This document shows, piece after piece, positions 24,940 to 34,484 of a stretch of DNA of 64,000 nucleotides (positions within the stretch are counted from its first letter, which is position 1; the number at the start of each line of letters is the position of its first letter). Below the pieces are notes generated by a model, which was not told the DNA's origin, searched no databases, and saw nothing but the letters and a program-made list of their open reading frames with translations. Source of the stretch: Parafrankia irregularis. Lineage in GTDB: Bacteria; Actinomycetota; Actinomycetes; Frankiales; Frankiaceae. The DNA is taken from positions 62,001 to 126,000 of the forward strand of contig NZ_FAOZ01000006.1 in NCBI RefSeq assembly GCF_001536285.1, read 5' to 3'. Both the position numbers and the translations under genes were made by a program.

Positions 24940-26889
24940 TCAGGCCTGGCCGGCGGCGGGCGTCTGGTCGGGCTCGTCCGCGCCGACCTCGGCGTCCACC
25001 AGCGCGTTCTGGCGCCGGGCGACGGCCTCGATCACCTTGCGGGCGAGGTCCTGCGGGGCCAGGCCGACCTCGGCGAGGACCTCGTCACGCTTGCCGTGGT
25101 CGAGGAAGCGCTGGGCCACACCGAACTCCCGCAGCGGGACGTCGACGTCGGCGTCGCGCAGCAGCTGCGCGACGGACGCGCCGACGCCGCCGACGCGGCC
25201 GTTGTCCTCGACGGTGACGACGAGGTCGTGCTCACGGGCCAGGTCGACCAGCGCCGGGTCCAGCGGCTTGACCCACCGCGGGTCGACGACGGTGATGCCG
25301 ATGCCCTGGCTCGCGACGCGGGCGGCGACGTCGAGGCAGGTCGTGGCCATCGCCCCGACGGAGACCAGCAGCACCTCGCGGTGGCGTGCCACCGCCGGCG
25401 CCCGGTACAGGACGTCCACCCCGCCGACCTGGTCGATCGCCGGGGTCTCCGGAGCGATCTTGCCCTTGGGGTAGCGGACGACCGTCGGCCCGTCGACGTT
25501 GGAGATCGCCTCGTCGAGCTCGGCGCGCAGGGTGGCCTCGTCACGCGGCGCGGCGATCGCCAGGCCGGGCACGACCTGCAGGAAGGACATGTCCCACATG
25601 CCGTTGTGCGACGCGCCGTCCTCACCGGTGATGCCGGCCCGGTCGAGCACGAAGGTCACCGGCTGGCGGTGCATCGCCACGTCCATCAGGACCTGGTCGA
25701 AGGCGCGGTTCAGGAAGGTCGCGTAGATGCAGACGACCGGCTTGAGGCCGCCCATCGCCAGGCCCGCCGCGGAGGTGACCGCGTGCTGCTCGGCGATGCC
25801 GACGTCGAAGACCCGGTCCGGGAACGCCTTCGCGAACGCCTTCAGGCCGACCGGCTGGAGCATGGCGGCCGTCATCGTGACGACGTCCGGGCGCTCCGCG
25901 CCGATGCGGACGATCTCGTCGGAGAAGACCGACGTCCAGGTGGTGCCCTTGGCCGCCCCGACCGGCTTGCCGGTGGCCGGGTCGATGACGCCGACCGCGT
26001 GGAAGTTGTCGGCCTCGTCCTGCTCGGCCGCCGGGTAGCCGAAGCCCTTGCGGGTGATCGCGTGGACGATCACGGGGCCGCCGAAGTCCTTGGCCCGGCG
26101 CAGCGCCGACTCCATCGCGACCACGTCGTGGCCGTCGATCGGGCCGACGTACTTGAGGCCGAGGTCCTCGAACATGCCCTGCGGGGTGACGACGTCCTTG
26201 ATGCCCCGCTTGATGCCGTGCAGGGCGTCGAACAGCGGCGCCCCGACCAGCGGGGTGCGGCCCAGCACCTGCTTGACGACGTCGAGGACCTGCTCGTACT
26301 CGGGCGCCAGGCGCAGCGAGGCCAGGTGGTCGGCCAGCCCGCCGATGGTCGGCGAGTAGGACCGGCCGTTGTCGTTGACGACGATGACGACCTGCCGGTC
26401 GGAGGCGGCGATGTTGTTCAGCGCCTCCCAGCACATGCCGCCGGTCAGCGCGCCGTCACCGACGACCGCGACGACGGCCCGGTTCTCCCCGCGTAGCGCG
26501 TAGGCGCGCGACAGCCCGTCCGCGTAGGACAGGGCGGTGGAGGCGTGCGAGTTCTCGATGATGTCGTGCTCGGACTCGGCCTGGCACGGGTAGCCCGACA
26601 GCCCGCCGCGCTGACGAAGGCGGTCGAATGCATCCCGACGGCCGGTGAGAATCTTGTGGACATATGACTGATGTCCGGTGTCCCACAGGACTCGGTCAAA
26701 TGGTGAGTCAAAAACCCTGTGAATTGCGAGAGTCAGTTCGACAGCGCCCAGATTCGGCCCGAGGTGGCCGCCAGTACGGGCAACCGCATGGATGAGGAAA
26801 TCACGGATCTCGGCCGCGAGCGCCACCAGTTCCTCGTGGTCGAGGCGCTTGACGTCCTGCGGGCTGTCGATCGTCGACAGAAGCGACAC
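24940..26889 (-). CDS. dxs: 1-deoxy-D-xylulose-5-phosphate synthase
   Basis: 649 residues from GTG 26889, with gggggagggag upstream. It condenses pyruvate and glyceraldehyde 3-phosphate with thiamine diphosphate to DXP, the first step of the MEP isoprenoid pathway (and a source for thiamine and pyridoxal). Landmarks: [16 protein letters not shown], the ThDP motif [45 protein letters not shown] and [10 protein letters not shown]; the C-terminal transketolase domain ends with [11 protein letters not shown]. The length is normal. An upstream extension of the frame has no family similarity. It is followed by a long hairpin terminator and sits near RNase D, as in M. tuberculosis dxs1. Confidence 0.97.
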   Translation of the reverse strand: MSLLSTIDSPQDVKRLDHEELVALAAEIRDFLIHAVARTGGHLGPNLGAVELTLAIHRVFDSPFDRVLWDTGHQSYVHKILTGRRDAFDRLRQRGGLSGYPCQAESEHDIIENSHASTALSYADGLSRAYALRGENRAVVAVVGDGALTGGMCWEALNNIAASDRQVVIVVNDNGRSYSPTIGGLADHLASLRLAPEYEQVLDVVKQVLGRTPLVGAPLFDALHGIKRGIKDVVTPQGMFEDLGLKYVGPIDGHDVVAMESALRRAKDFGGPVIVHAITRKGFGYPAAEQDEADNFHAVGVIDPATGKPVGAAKGTTWTSVFSDEIVRIGAERPDVVTMTAAMLQPVGLKAFAKAFPDRVFDVGIAEQHAVTSAAGLAMGGLKPVVCIYATFLNRAFDQVLMDVAMHRQPVTFVLDRAGITGEDGASHNGMWDMSFLQVVPGLAIAAPRDEATLRAELDEAISNVDGPTVVRYPKGKIAPETPAIDQVGGVDVLYRAPAVARHREVLLVSVGAMATTCLDVAARVASQGIGITVVDPRWVKPLDPALVDLAREHDLVVTVEDNGRVGGVGASVAQLLRDADVDVPLREFGVAQRFLDHGKRDEVLAEVGLAPQDLARKVIEAVARRQNALVDAEVGADEPDQTPAAGQA

Positions 26890-27697
26890 GGCGTGCTCTC
26901 CCTCCCCCGAAAGGGGATCGGTCCGGGTCCGGCAAAGTCTACGCAGCAGGCCGTGGGCTCCGCAGACGGGCTCCCGACATGTGAGCTGCCCGAAGAGCGT
27001 CAGGTATTCTGCCCGGTCGCGGTAGAATCCGCCTCCCGCTGTCGGGAATGTGCGACGGGTAACCGCGGAAGAGACGGCATGAACCAGGCGTGACGCGTTG
27101 GCGGCGGTGACAGACCGATCGCCTCGGCCCAGCACGGCGGCGGCGGAACGAGCCGCCCGGCGGGGTTCTTTCTCGGGCTCATGGGTTCGTCGGTCAGTCT
27201 TCCATACCCGCGTCATCTTTTCGTGACATTCTCGTGACATCCCGACGGCCGTTACGAGTACCCCTGATCGTGACTTCCGCGACTACCCAGTGTCAGCAAC
27301 CGTCGCCGGAGCCGGTCGCTCCGGCCGGTCCGCGCGGCCGCGATGCGGGCCGAGTGGACCGGCCGACCGGCTCCCGCCGCCACCGGCCCGGCGTCACGGC
27401 CTCCGACGGAGTCCGCCCGAGATGCCCGAGAGGCACGGTCGAAGACCACGGACGGGACGGTTGAAGACCACGGGCCGGGCCACCGAAGGCCATGAGCCGT
27501 ACCGCCGAAGCCGACAGGGGGCACCATCGGTGCCACCGGGGACACCGTCGGGAAGAATGCCGCGACAGGCAATCAGGACTGTCGGCCGGAGGACTGAGGA
27601 CCTCGGAGCCGACAGTCGCGCGGGCCGCCTGCCATCGGGCGTCACCAGAAAGGCGCGATCCGGAAATTCCGCCACAAACGGCGGTGACCGGTTCCGG
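26890..27697. other. 808-bp stretch upstream of dxs without a recognisable gene
   Basis: Between the methyltransferase stop and the dxs start, both on the minus strand. It contains a direct repeat of tcgtgacat (27221-27240) and an A+T-richer stretch near 27000-27030 that could hold the dxs promoter. Open frames here look compositional only. Confidence 0.55.
27221..27240. promoter_or_regulatory. Direct repeat tcgtgacat x2, possible regulator site upstream of dxs
   Basis: tcgtgacat at 27221-27229 and again at 27232-27240, an 11-bp spacing (one helical turn), in a locally A+T-rich patch about 330 bp upstream of dxs. Tandem half-sites one turn apart are typical of some response-regulator sites. 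Nothing else supports the call. Confidence 0.35.
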
Positions 27698-29248
27698 TTA
27701 CGCCGGCGCCAACGTCGCCACGCACTCCACATGTGAGGTCATGGGAAAAAGGTCGAAAGCCCTCAGCGCCGTAAGCCGGTAGCCCTCCTCCGCGGCAGCC
27801 GCGACATCTCGCGCGAGTGCCGCGGGGTCGCATGCCACGTACACGACCCGGCGCGGCCGATGGGCGAGGACCTCCGCCATGACCTCACGGCCGGCACCGG
27901 TGCGCGGCGGGTCGAGCACGGCGACGTCGACGCCGCCACCCTGCCGGTCGGACCCTCCGATCAGGCCGCGCACGGTCGCCGGCGTCACTCGCAGCGAACG
28001 CAGCGACACCCAGGGCAGATCCTCGAGGCTCCGGGCCGCGGAACGCACCGCGGCCTCGTCCGACTCCATCGCGATGACCCGACCGGTCGGCCCGACCGCC
28101 TCCGCGAGGAACGCCGCGAACAGCCCGGCACCGCTGTAGAGGTCGAGGGCCGTCTCACCGGGCGCCGCCGCGGCCGCCGCCCGCACGGCGTCGACCAGCG
28201 TCGCGGCCGCCGCCGGATGGACCTGCCAGAAGACTCCCGGTTCAAGACGGAACGAACGCCCCTCGACCGTCTCGACCACCTCGACGGGTTCCGCCAGGCC
28301 GGCGGGTTCCGCCGCCGCGCCCGCCTCGGGCGCGGCAGGCTCCAGGCCTCCCTCGGGACGCAGCCGGACCAGCTGCCAGCCGCCGGAACCGGTGGAGAAG
28401 GCCACCGCGTCGGACGTCGTCCCCGACTCGGTCAACTTCGCCGCGACGAGGTCGACGGCCTGCCCGGTCCGTTCCGGCGCGGCCGGGCCCTGGAGGAACA
28501 CGGGGTCGGCGATCACCTGGGCGAGCGACGGGTGCGCGATCCGGCAGTCCGGGGTCGCGACCACCTGGTGGGAGCGGTGCGCGCGCAGCCCCACCCCGCC
28601 GTCGGGAGTGCGCGCGAAACGCATCCTGGTCCGCCAGCCGAGACCGTCATCCGCCTTCGCCGGCAGTGGCTCGACCCGCACGGCGCGTTCCAGGCCCGCG
28701 ATGCGGCGCAGCGAGTCCTCGACCACCGTGGCCTTGAGGCGGCGCTGCGCGTCCAGTGTCGCGTGCTGCCAGTCGCATCCCCCGCACTGGCCGGGGCGGG
28801 CATGCGGGCACGGCGGCTCGACCCGGTCCGGGGAGGCGACCAGGATCTCCGTCGCGTCCGCCCGCCAGTAGCGGTCGTGGGAGACGTCGGTGATCCGCGC
28901 CAGGACCCGCTCACCCGGCAGCGCGTGCCGGACGAACACGACCCGCCCGTCGGTCCGCGCGACGCACAGGCCGTGGTGCGCCACCGGTCCGATCTCCAGC
29001 TCGACCAGCTCGTCCGGGGGCGTCGGAGGCTGTGCGGGTGTCTGGGCCCGCGGGCGTGTCTGGCGGCGCGGCGGCGCCTGGTCTCGCGGCGTCTTCTGGT
29101 CTCGCGGCGCTGCCTGGTCTCGCGGCGCTGCCTGCCCCCGCGACGGCGTCTGGTCTCGCGGGGCCGTCCGGTCGGCCCGCGCCGGCGCGGCGCCCTGGTC
29201 CGTCCGACGGCGGTTCGGGCCGCCACGGCGCGGCGGACGCCCGGTCAC
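27698..29248 (-). CDS. Class I SAM-dependent RNA methyltransferase with TRAM domain (TrmA/RumA family)
   Basis: 516 residues. An N-terminal about 70-residue Arg/Asp/Gln-rich tail built of hexapeptide repeats precedes a TRAM RNA-binding domain (about 72-130). The iron-sulfur cysteines follow in PPCPHARPGQCGGCDWQHA. The SAM fold has ALDLYSGAGLFAAFLAEA, and the uracil-C5 methyltransferase motifs VLDPPRTGAGREVM and VVYVACDPAALARDV contain the catalytic Cys. The family methylates C5 of uridine in tRNA or 23S rRNA; which RNA is modified here cannot be told. Its start overlaps the stop of the APC permease gene by 4 bp (ATGA), so the two are translationally coupled. Confidence 0.92.
   Translation of the reverse strand: MTGRPPRRGGPNRRRTDQGAAPARADRTAPRDQTPSRGQAAPRDQAAPRDQKTPRDQAPPRRQTRPRAQTPAQPPTPPDELVELEIGPVAHHGLCVARTDGRVVFVRHALPGERVLARITDVSHDRYWRADATEILVASPDRVEPPCPHARPGQCGGCDWQHATLDAQRRLKATVVEDSLRRIAGLERAVRVEPLPAKADDGLGWRTRMRFARTPDGGVGLRAHRSHQVVATPDCRIAHPSLAQVIADPVFLQGPAAPERTGQAVDLVAAKLTESGTTSDAVAFSTGSGGWQLVRLRPEGGLEPAAPEAGAAAEPAGLAEPVEVVETVEGRSFRLEPGVFWQVHPAAAATLVDAVRAAAAAAPGETALDLYSGAGLFAAFLAEAVGPTGRVIAMESDEAAVRSAARSLEDLPWVSLRSLRVTPATVRGLIGGSDRQGGGVDVAVLDPPRTGAGREVMAEVLAHRPRRVVYVACDPAALARDVAAAAEEGYRLTALRAFDLFPMTSHVECVATLAPA
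29078..29167. repeat. 18-bp tandem repeat encoding the methyltransferase N-terminal tail
   Basis: Five 18-bp units at 29078-29095, 29096-29113, 29114-29131, 29132-29149 and 29150-29167. The second and third are identical (ctggtctcgcggcgctgc). In frame on the minus strand they encode hexapeptides such as RDQAAP. Confidence 0.9.
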
Positions 29249-31374
29249 GTCCCGCTCCCGTTACCGGGCCGTACCTGCTCCGAAGGCAGCACCCGACCGC
29301 GCCGGACCGCGCCGGCCCCGGCGTGGTCGCGCCTCGTCTGAGCATGTGAGCTGGACTCAAGCTGCCAGGGAACGCTGGTCATCATGACGCCGGGCTGGAA
29401 CAACAGCCGGGCCTTGAGGCGCAGCGCACTCTGGTTGTGCAGCAGGTGCTCCCACCAGCGCCCGACGACGTACTCCGGAACGAACACGGCGACGACGTCC
29501 CGGGGGCTCTCCCGGCGGATGCGCGCGACGTACTCCAGGACCGGCCTGGTGACCTCACGGTACGGCGACGCGAGAACGACAAGGTCGATCTTGATGTCGC
29601 GTTCCTCCCAGGCCTGCCGCAGCCGTTCCGTCTCGGCCGGGTCCACGGCGACGGTCGTCGCGACCAGCGTGTGCGGGCGGGTGGCCTTCGCGTAGGCCAA
29701 CGCCCGCAGGGTCGGCGCGTGCATCTTGCTCACCAGCACGACGCCGTGCACACGGGACGGCAGCGTCGGCGGGCCCGGCTCGGGGGTCAGCTCGCTGGCG
29801 ACCCGGTCGTAGTGCCGCTGGATGCCCTGCATGCAGAGATAGATCACCGGGATGGCGATGCAGACGATCCAGGCACCGCGGGTGAACTTGGTGAGGAGCA
29901 CCAGGATGAGCACGGCGCCGGTCATGCAGGCGCCCAGGAAGCTCACGACCTGGTAGCGCCGGACCCGGCCACGCATGCGGGGCTCCAGCGGCACCCGCCC
30001 GGTGAGCTGGTCGTCCAGCTTCTCCCCGCTGTCACCGGAGCCGGCCGAAGCACCGGCCGCGGCACCAGCCCCGGTCGCGCCCGCGTCCGTGTCCGTGTCC
30101 GCGGCCACCGAGCCACGCAGCAGACGTGCCCAGTGCCGGACCATTCCGGTCTGGCTGAGGGTGAAGGAGATGAACACGCCCAGGATGTACAGCTGGATCA
30201 GTGCGGTGACCTGCGCGTCGAACACGACGATGAGCAGGATCGCGAACCCGGCCAGCAGGATGATCCCGTTGGAGTAGGCGAGCCGGTCTCCTCTGGTGTG
30301 CAGCTGGCGCGGCAGGTATCCGTCCCGGGCGAGGATCGAGCCGAGGACCGGGAAGCCGTTGAAGGCCGTGTTCGCCGCCAGGATGAGGATGAGCGTGGTG
30401 ACCGCCGCGACGTAGACGAAACCCGGCGAGCCGTCGCCGAACACGGCGGCCGCGATCTGGGCGATGACCGTCCGCTGCTCCTCACCGTTGCTGCCGATGA
30501 GATCGGCGGGGTTCTCGGCGACGTGCACATCCGAGATGAGCGCGAGCGCCGTCACGCCCGCGAACATCGTGACGGCGATGGCACCCATCAGGAACAGGGT
30601 CGTCGCGGCGTTGCGGCTCTTGGGCCGGCGGAAGGCCGGCACACCGTTGCTGATCGCCTCGACACCGGTCAGCGCCGTGCAGCCCGAGGCGAACGCGCGC
30701 AGGATGAGGAAGATCAGGAACAGGCCGGTGAAGCTCTGTTCCGGATGGATGTGGTAGTCGGCACTCTCGGCACGCGGAGCGTCACCAAGGGCGGTCTTGA
30801 CCAGCCCGGTGACGATCATGACCAGCACGCCGACGATGAAGGCGTAGGACGGGACCGCGAAGGCCGTGCCGGACTCCCGCACACCGCGCAGGTTGACCAG
30901 CGTCAGCAGCACGACCAGGAGGCTGGCCAGAAGCACCTTGTGCTCGGCGAGCCCGGTCGCGGCGGATGTCAGGTTCGCGACACCGGCCGACACCGACACG
31001 GCGACGGTCAGGACGTAGTCGACGAGCAGCGCGCTGCCGACCATCAGACCGGCCCGCGGCCCCAGGTTGACCGACGCCACCTCGTAGTCGCCGCCGCCGC
31101 TGGGGTAGGCGTGCACGTTCTGCCGGTAGGAGGCCACCACGGTCAGCATGAGGATCACGACCGCGGCCGCGATCCACGGTGTGTAGTGCAGCAGCGTGAT
31201 CCCGCCGAGCGCGAGGACGAGAAGGATCTCCTCAGACGCGTACGAGACGGAGGAGAGCGCGTCGCTGGCGAAGACGGGAAGCGCGACCCGCTTCGGCAGC
31301 AAGGTTTCCCCGAGCCGATCACTACCGATGGGACGACCGACGAATCCGCGCTTCAGTCGGTCTGTGAGCGCCAC
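29245..31374 (-). CDS. APC-family permease with cytosolic C-terminal domain
   Basis: 709 residues with about twelve membrane spans (about 30-480), starting after PKRVALPVFASDALSSVSYA, a typical first-helix entry of the APC superfamily. The last about 170 residues (HGVVLVSKMHAPTLRALAYA onward, with IKIDLVVLASPYREVTRPVLEY) form a soluble alpha/beta domain resembling UspA-like domains. This two-part layout is shared with KimA-type potassium importers. Two TrkA (RCK) proteins are encoded divergently 166 bp away, so potassium is a plausible substrate, although such genes are generally annotated as amino-acid permeases. M. tuberculosis has the same arrangement (Rv2690c next to ceoB/ceoC). Confidence 0.9.
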   Translation of the reverse strand: MALTDRLKRGFVGRPIGSDRLGETLLPKRVALPVFASDALSSVSYASEEILLVLALGGITLLHYTPWIAAAVVILMLTVVASYRQNVHAYPSGGGDYEVASVNLGPRAGLMVGSALLVDYVLTVAVSVSAGVANLTSAATGLAEHKVLLASLLVVLLTLVNLRGVRESGTAFAVPSYAFIVGVLVMIVTGLVKTALGDAPRAESADYHIHPEQSFTGLFLIFLILRAFASGCTALTGVEAISNGVPAFRRPKSRNAATTLFLMGAIAVTMFAGVTALALISDVHVAENPADLIGSNGEEQRTVIAQIAAAVFGDGSPGFVYVAAVTTLILILAANTAFNGFPVLGSILARDGYLPRQLHTRGDRLAYSNGIILLAGFAILLIVVFDAQVTALIQLYILGVFISFTLSQTGMVRHWARLLRGSVAADTDTDAGATGAGAAAGASAGSGDSGEKLDDQLTGRVPLEPRMRGRVRRYQVVSFLGACMTGAVLILVLLTKFTRGAWIVCIAIPVIYLCMQGIQRHYDRVASELTPEPGPPTLPSRVHGVVLVSKMHAPTLRALAYAKATRPHTLVATTVAVDPAETERLRQAWEERDIKIDLVVLASPYREVTRPVLEYVARIRRESPRDVVAVFVPEYVVGRWWEHLLHNQSALRLKARLLFQPGVMMTSVPWQLESSSHAQTRRDHAGAGAVRRGRVLPSEQVRPGNGSGT

Positions 31375-31540
31375 GCGGCGATGCTACCGACCGTCGTCAC
31401 AGCTCCTTCAACGGTGTGACGTGGGGCACTACACGGAACACACGTTCCTCCGTCCGCGGGCCGTCCCGAGGCCAGGCGCCTGGAACGGCCACGGCCCGGG
31501 CATCGACCGGACAACCCCGACCGGACTACGCTCACTTCCC

Positions 31541-32203
31541 GTGCACGTCGTGATCCTCGGTTGCGGCCGGGTCGGCTCGTCCCTCGCCGGTGCTGTCGAG
31601 CGGCTCGGCCATTCGGTGGCCGTCATCGACCAGAACCCGGCAGCCTTCAACCGGCTGTCCCCCGGCTTCGGCGGCCGGCGGGTGACCGGTGTCGGCTTCG
31701 ACCGGGACACCCTGATCGAAGCCGGCATCGCGGAGGCCGCCGCGTTCGCCGCCGTGTCCAGCGGCGACAACTCGAACATCATCTCCGCCCGGGTGGCGCG
31801 GGAGATGTTCGGCGTCGAGCGGGTCGTGGCCCGGATCTACGATCCCCGGCGCGCCGAGGTCTACGAGCGGCTGGGGATCCCCACCGTCGCCACGGTCCGC
31901 TGGACCAGGGACCAGATCCTCGGTCGCCTCATCCCGGATGCCGTCGCCCCCGAGTGGACGGACACGTCCGGCTCGGTGCTGGTCACCGCGGTCACCCCGG
32001 CCCGGGGCTGGGTGGGCAAGCGGCTGGCCGACCTGGAGGCGCGGGCCGAGGTGCGGGTCGTGTGCGTGACCCGGTTCGGTGACGGCCTGCTCCCCGACGC
32101 GCGCACCGTGGTCCAGGACGGGGACGTCCTGCACATCGCGGTGGTGAAGGCGCGGGCCGTCGAGGCCGACGCCATCATCCACGCCGGCCCCGGGCACGAC
32201 TGA
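31541..32203 (+). CDS. trkA: TrkA family potassium uptake regulator (CeoB-like)
   Basis: 220 residues from GTG 31541. The N-terminal NAD-binding RCK domain is plain (VHVVILGCGRVGSSLAGAVE, VAVIDQNPAAFNRL), and a TrkA_C domain follows from about residue 140 (SGSVLVTAVTPARGWVGKRL). Such proteins bind NAD(H) or ATP on the cytosolic face and gate a potassium channel or transporter. A second TrkA follows 25 bp downstream, giving the CeoB-CeoC pair known in mycobacteria. The start is unusual in having no clear ribosome binding site but a tacgct-like -10 box about 10 bases upstream, so leaderless translation is likely. Confidence 0.93.
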   Translation: MHVVILGCGRVGSSLAGAVERLGHSVAVIDQNPAAFNRLSPGFGGRRVTGVGFDRDTLIEAGIAEAAAFAAVSSGDNSNIISARVAREMFGVERVVARIYDPRRAEVYERLGIPTVATVRWTRDQILGRLIPDAVAPEWTDTSGSVLVTAVTPARGWVGKRLADLEARAEVRVVCVTRFGDGLLPDARTVVQDGDVLHIAVVKARAVEADAIIHAGPGHD

Positions 32204-32228
32204 GCGACAAGGGACGGGAGACCGCGCG

Positions 32229-32984
32229 ATGACACTGGAACCGGACGAACACCAGCGGACCACCACGAGCTCGCACGGAGGACGCCGGGTGGCGATCGCC
32301 GGCGCGGGCAAGGTCGGCCGCTCAATCGCCGCGGAGCTGCTGGAGAACGGCGCCGAGGTGCTGATCATCGAGCGGGATCCCGTCAAGATCCGCCGGGACG
32401 CGCTGCCGGCGGCGCAGTGGCTGCTCGCCGACGCCTGTGAGCTGTCCTCGCTCGACGGTGCCGGGCTGGACGAGTGCGCCGTGATGGTCGCGACGACCGG
32501 CGACGACAAGGTCAACCTGGTGGTGTCGCTGCTCGCGAAGACCGAGTTCGGCGTGCCACGGGTCGTGGCGCGGGTCAACCATCCCAAGAACGAGTGGCTG
32601 TTCACCGACTCGTGGGGCGTCGACGTCGCCGTCTCCGCGCCCCGCATGCTGACCGCGCTGGTGGAGGAGGCGGTGAGCGTCGGTGACCTGGTGCGCCTGA
32701 TGAAGTTCCGCCAGGGCGACGCGTCGCTGGTCGAGCTCACCCTGACCGCGACCGCCCCGGTCATCGGCCGGCGCGTCGGCGACGTCGCGCTTCCGCCCGA
32801 CTCGGCGCTGGTCGTCATCCTGCGCGACGGGCACGCCATCGTCCCGTCCGCGGACTGCGCGCTGGAGCCGGGTGACGAGGTGCTGGCCGTCGCCACCACG
32901 AGCGAGGCCGAGGAAAGCCTCGCTGAGCTGCTCGGCGCCGTTCCGGCCGGGGAACGCTCCCGGGACGCTGCCGGCCTGCACTGA
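32229..32984 (+). CDS. trkA: TrkA family potassium uptake regulator (CeoC-like)
   Basis: 251 residues from ATG 32229 with acgggagacc upstream. The RCK domain starts after a 22-residue hydrophilic head (RVAIAGAGKVGRSIAAELLE, VLIIERDPVKIRRD), and the TrkA_C domain follows (SLVELTLTATAPVIGRRVGD). It is a paralogue of the gene just upstream; the two probably form a hetero-oligomeric ring on a potassium transporter. No TrkH/KtrB-type channel gene is present, and the nearest transporter is the divergent APC permease. The C-terminal tail is short. It converges on the DUF3159 gene across a region with a hairpin. Confidence 0.93.
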   Translation: MTLEPDEHQRTTTSSHGGRRVAIAGAGKVGRSIAAELLENGAEVLIIERDPVKIRRDALPAAQWLLADACELSSLDGAGLDECAVMVATTGDDKVNLVVSLLAKTEFGVPRVVARVNHPKNEWLFTDSWGVDVAVSAPRMLTALVEEAVSVGDLVRLMKFRQGDASLVELTLTATAPVIGRRVGDVALPPDSALVVILRDGHAIVPSADCALEPGDEVLAVATTSEAEESLAELLGAVPAGERSRDAAGLH

Positions 32985-33071
32985 GCTCCGGCCTGCACCG
33001 AGCTCCGAGCCCGGCGGCAGCCCAGCCGCGGTGGTACCGAGGCAGGCGAGCGGCTGGCGCGTGGGAGGCGA

Positions 33072-33093
33072 GACTGCCGGCGCCGTGGCAGTC
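33072..33093. terminator. Hairpin between convergent trkA and DUF3159 genes
   Basis: gactgcc (33072-33078) and ggcagtc (33087-33093) form a perfect 7-bp stem around an 8-base loop. It is 87 bp past the trkA stop and 43 bp past the DUF3159 stop. It could serve both directions. Confidence 0.4.
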
Positions 33094-33136
33094 GAGCGAG
33101 CTCCCGGCGCCGCTCCGTGGCAGGCGGGGTGGAGCC

Positions 33137-34051
33137 TCAGTCCGGGCGAGAGGCGGAGGCCCGCTCGTCAGGAACGGCCACCTGCGCCATCCCCTGGGCA
33201 GGCTGCCCCGACTCGGCGGCCGCCTCCGGGACGTCGTCCGCGGGCGGCGCGAGACGCCGCACGATCGCGAAGGTCGCCAGCACGGCGACTCCGAACAGCG
33301 GCAGGCCCAGCGCGATGTTCGCCGCCGCGAGCCAACCGGTCTCACCGGCGAGGTACAGCAGGCCCTGCACGACGAACCGCACCCCGAACACGGCGATCCA
33401 GACCAGCGTGGCCCACACCGCCGCCCGTCGGACGGCCGGATTCTCCCGCCAGTCGGCATAGCGCTTGTCGAAGCCGGCCATCACGTACCCGCCGATCGGC
33501 CGGCCCACCAGCACGGAGACGAGCCCCGCGACGGAGCAGACGGCGTTCTTGGCGATCGAGGGCAGGAAGAAGCCCTCCGCGTGCCCGGTCCGGGAGGCGA
33601 TGAAGGCGGCGAACCCGACCGCGAAGAGCCCGGAGAACGCCTGCTGAAGCGGCTCGTGCCGAACGAGCCGCAGGACGACCAGCCCCACGGCGGCCGCGAT
33701 GGCGACGATGATCCCCGCGGTCAGCCCGCTCTCGGCGTTCACCGTGACGAAGGCGACCGTCGGAATCGCGCTGTCGATGATCCCGCGCGGCCCACCGATG
33801 GCGTCGGCGAGGCTCAGTACCGGCTCCGCGCCGTCGGCGCCCTCGCCGCTGTCGTCTCTGTCGCCGCCATTGGCCCTGTCGCCACCCTTGGCCCTGCTCC
33901 GGTCCCCCGCGGCTGCGGCACGGGCGACCCGGGCGAACGGACCGCCCATCAGCTCCGTGGAGCCCGCGTGCGGGCCCCTCGCCGCACCGAGGTCAGCCTG
34001 CTCCGGCTCCGGGCGCGACTGGGAGGAATCCGACGGGAGAGCTGGTGGCAT
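33137..34051 (-). CDS. DUF3159 family membrane protein
   Basis: 304 residues from ATG 34051. A variable hydrophilic head (about 100 residues, with a DRANGGDRDDSG-type stretch) precedes five or six membrane spans: GLTAGIIVAIAAAVGLVVL, FSGLFAVGFAAFIASR, SIAKNAVCSVAGLVSVLVG, AAVWATLVWIAVFGVRFVV and IALGLPLFGVAVLATFAIV. The short motifs RHEPLQQAFSGL and GRPIGGYVM match the actinobacterial DUF3159 family of unknown function. It follows the OB-fold gene by 31 bp on the same strand. In mycobacteria the same order is found (Rv2693c-Rv2694c). Its place beside K+ uptake genes may be meaningful but is unproven. Confidence 0.88.
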   Translation of the reverse strand: MPPALPSDSSQSRPEPEQADLGAARGPHAGSTELMGGPFARVARAAAAGDRSRAKGGDRANGGDRDDSGEGADGAEPVLSLADAIGGPRGIIDSAIPTVAFVTVNAESGLTAGIIVAIAAAVGLVVLRLVRHEPLQQAFSGLFAVGFAAFIASRTGHAEGFFLPSIAKNAVCSVAGLVSVLVGRPIGGYVMAGFDKRYADWRENPAVRRAAVWATLVWIAVFGVRFVVQGLLYLAGETGWLAAANIALGLPLFGVAVLATFAIVRRLAPPADDVPEAAAESGQPAQGMAQVAVPDERASASRPD

Positions 34052-34082
34052 AGGTGAAGACGTCCTGTCCTCCGGGCGCCGC

Positions 34083-34484
34083 TCAGGCGCTGGTCGACGA
34101 GACCGGCAGCAACTCGTATCGCGGATTGAAGATCGTGGTCCGCTCGTCACGAACGACCACTCGACCGGATGCCTTGACCGACCGGCCGGCTTCGATGCCC
34201 GCGATATGTTTGCGGCCGAGAAACACGAGGGTCACGGTTCCGGATCCATCATAGAGGTCGACCTCCAGACTTGGCCCCCCGGAACGCGCCCGAACGGTGA
34301 CCGAGCGTATCGACCCGGCGACGCAGGCCTCCTCCCGATCCCGGCAGGCAAGCATCGGCTCCGCTCCCACGGCGACCGAGGCCCGCTGCAGGTCCTCGTC
34401 CTCCAACTCCTGATTGTCCGCTGTCAGCCGGTGGAACCGCCGTCCCAACCAGCCGCGCCCTTCGCCCACGGCTCCTCCGATCAT
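34083..34484 (-). CDS. OB-fold nucleic acid-binding domain protein
   Basis: 133 residues from ATG 34484. The short N-terminal region (GRRFHRLTADNQELEDEDLQ) is followed by a single OB-fold (about 45-125): GSIRSVTVRARSGGPSLEVD, LYDGSGTVTLVFLGRKHIAG and VKASGRVVVRDERTTIFNP. The tRNA_anti-like YDGSGTVTLVFLG strand pair is typical. A role in nucleic-acid binding is the family expectation; no catalytic domain is attached. An upstream in-frame ATG (34559) is possible, but the conserved protein starts at MIGGAVGEGRGW. It lies between DUF3710 and DUF3159, as in other Actinobacteria. Confidence 0.87.
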   Translation of the reverse strand: MIGGAVGEGRGWLGRRFHRLTADNQELEDEDLQRASVAVGAEPMLACRDREEACVAGSIRSVTVRARSGGPSLEVDLYDGSGTVTLVFLGRKHIAGIEAGRSVKASGRVVVRDERTTIFNPRYELLPVSSTSA

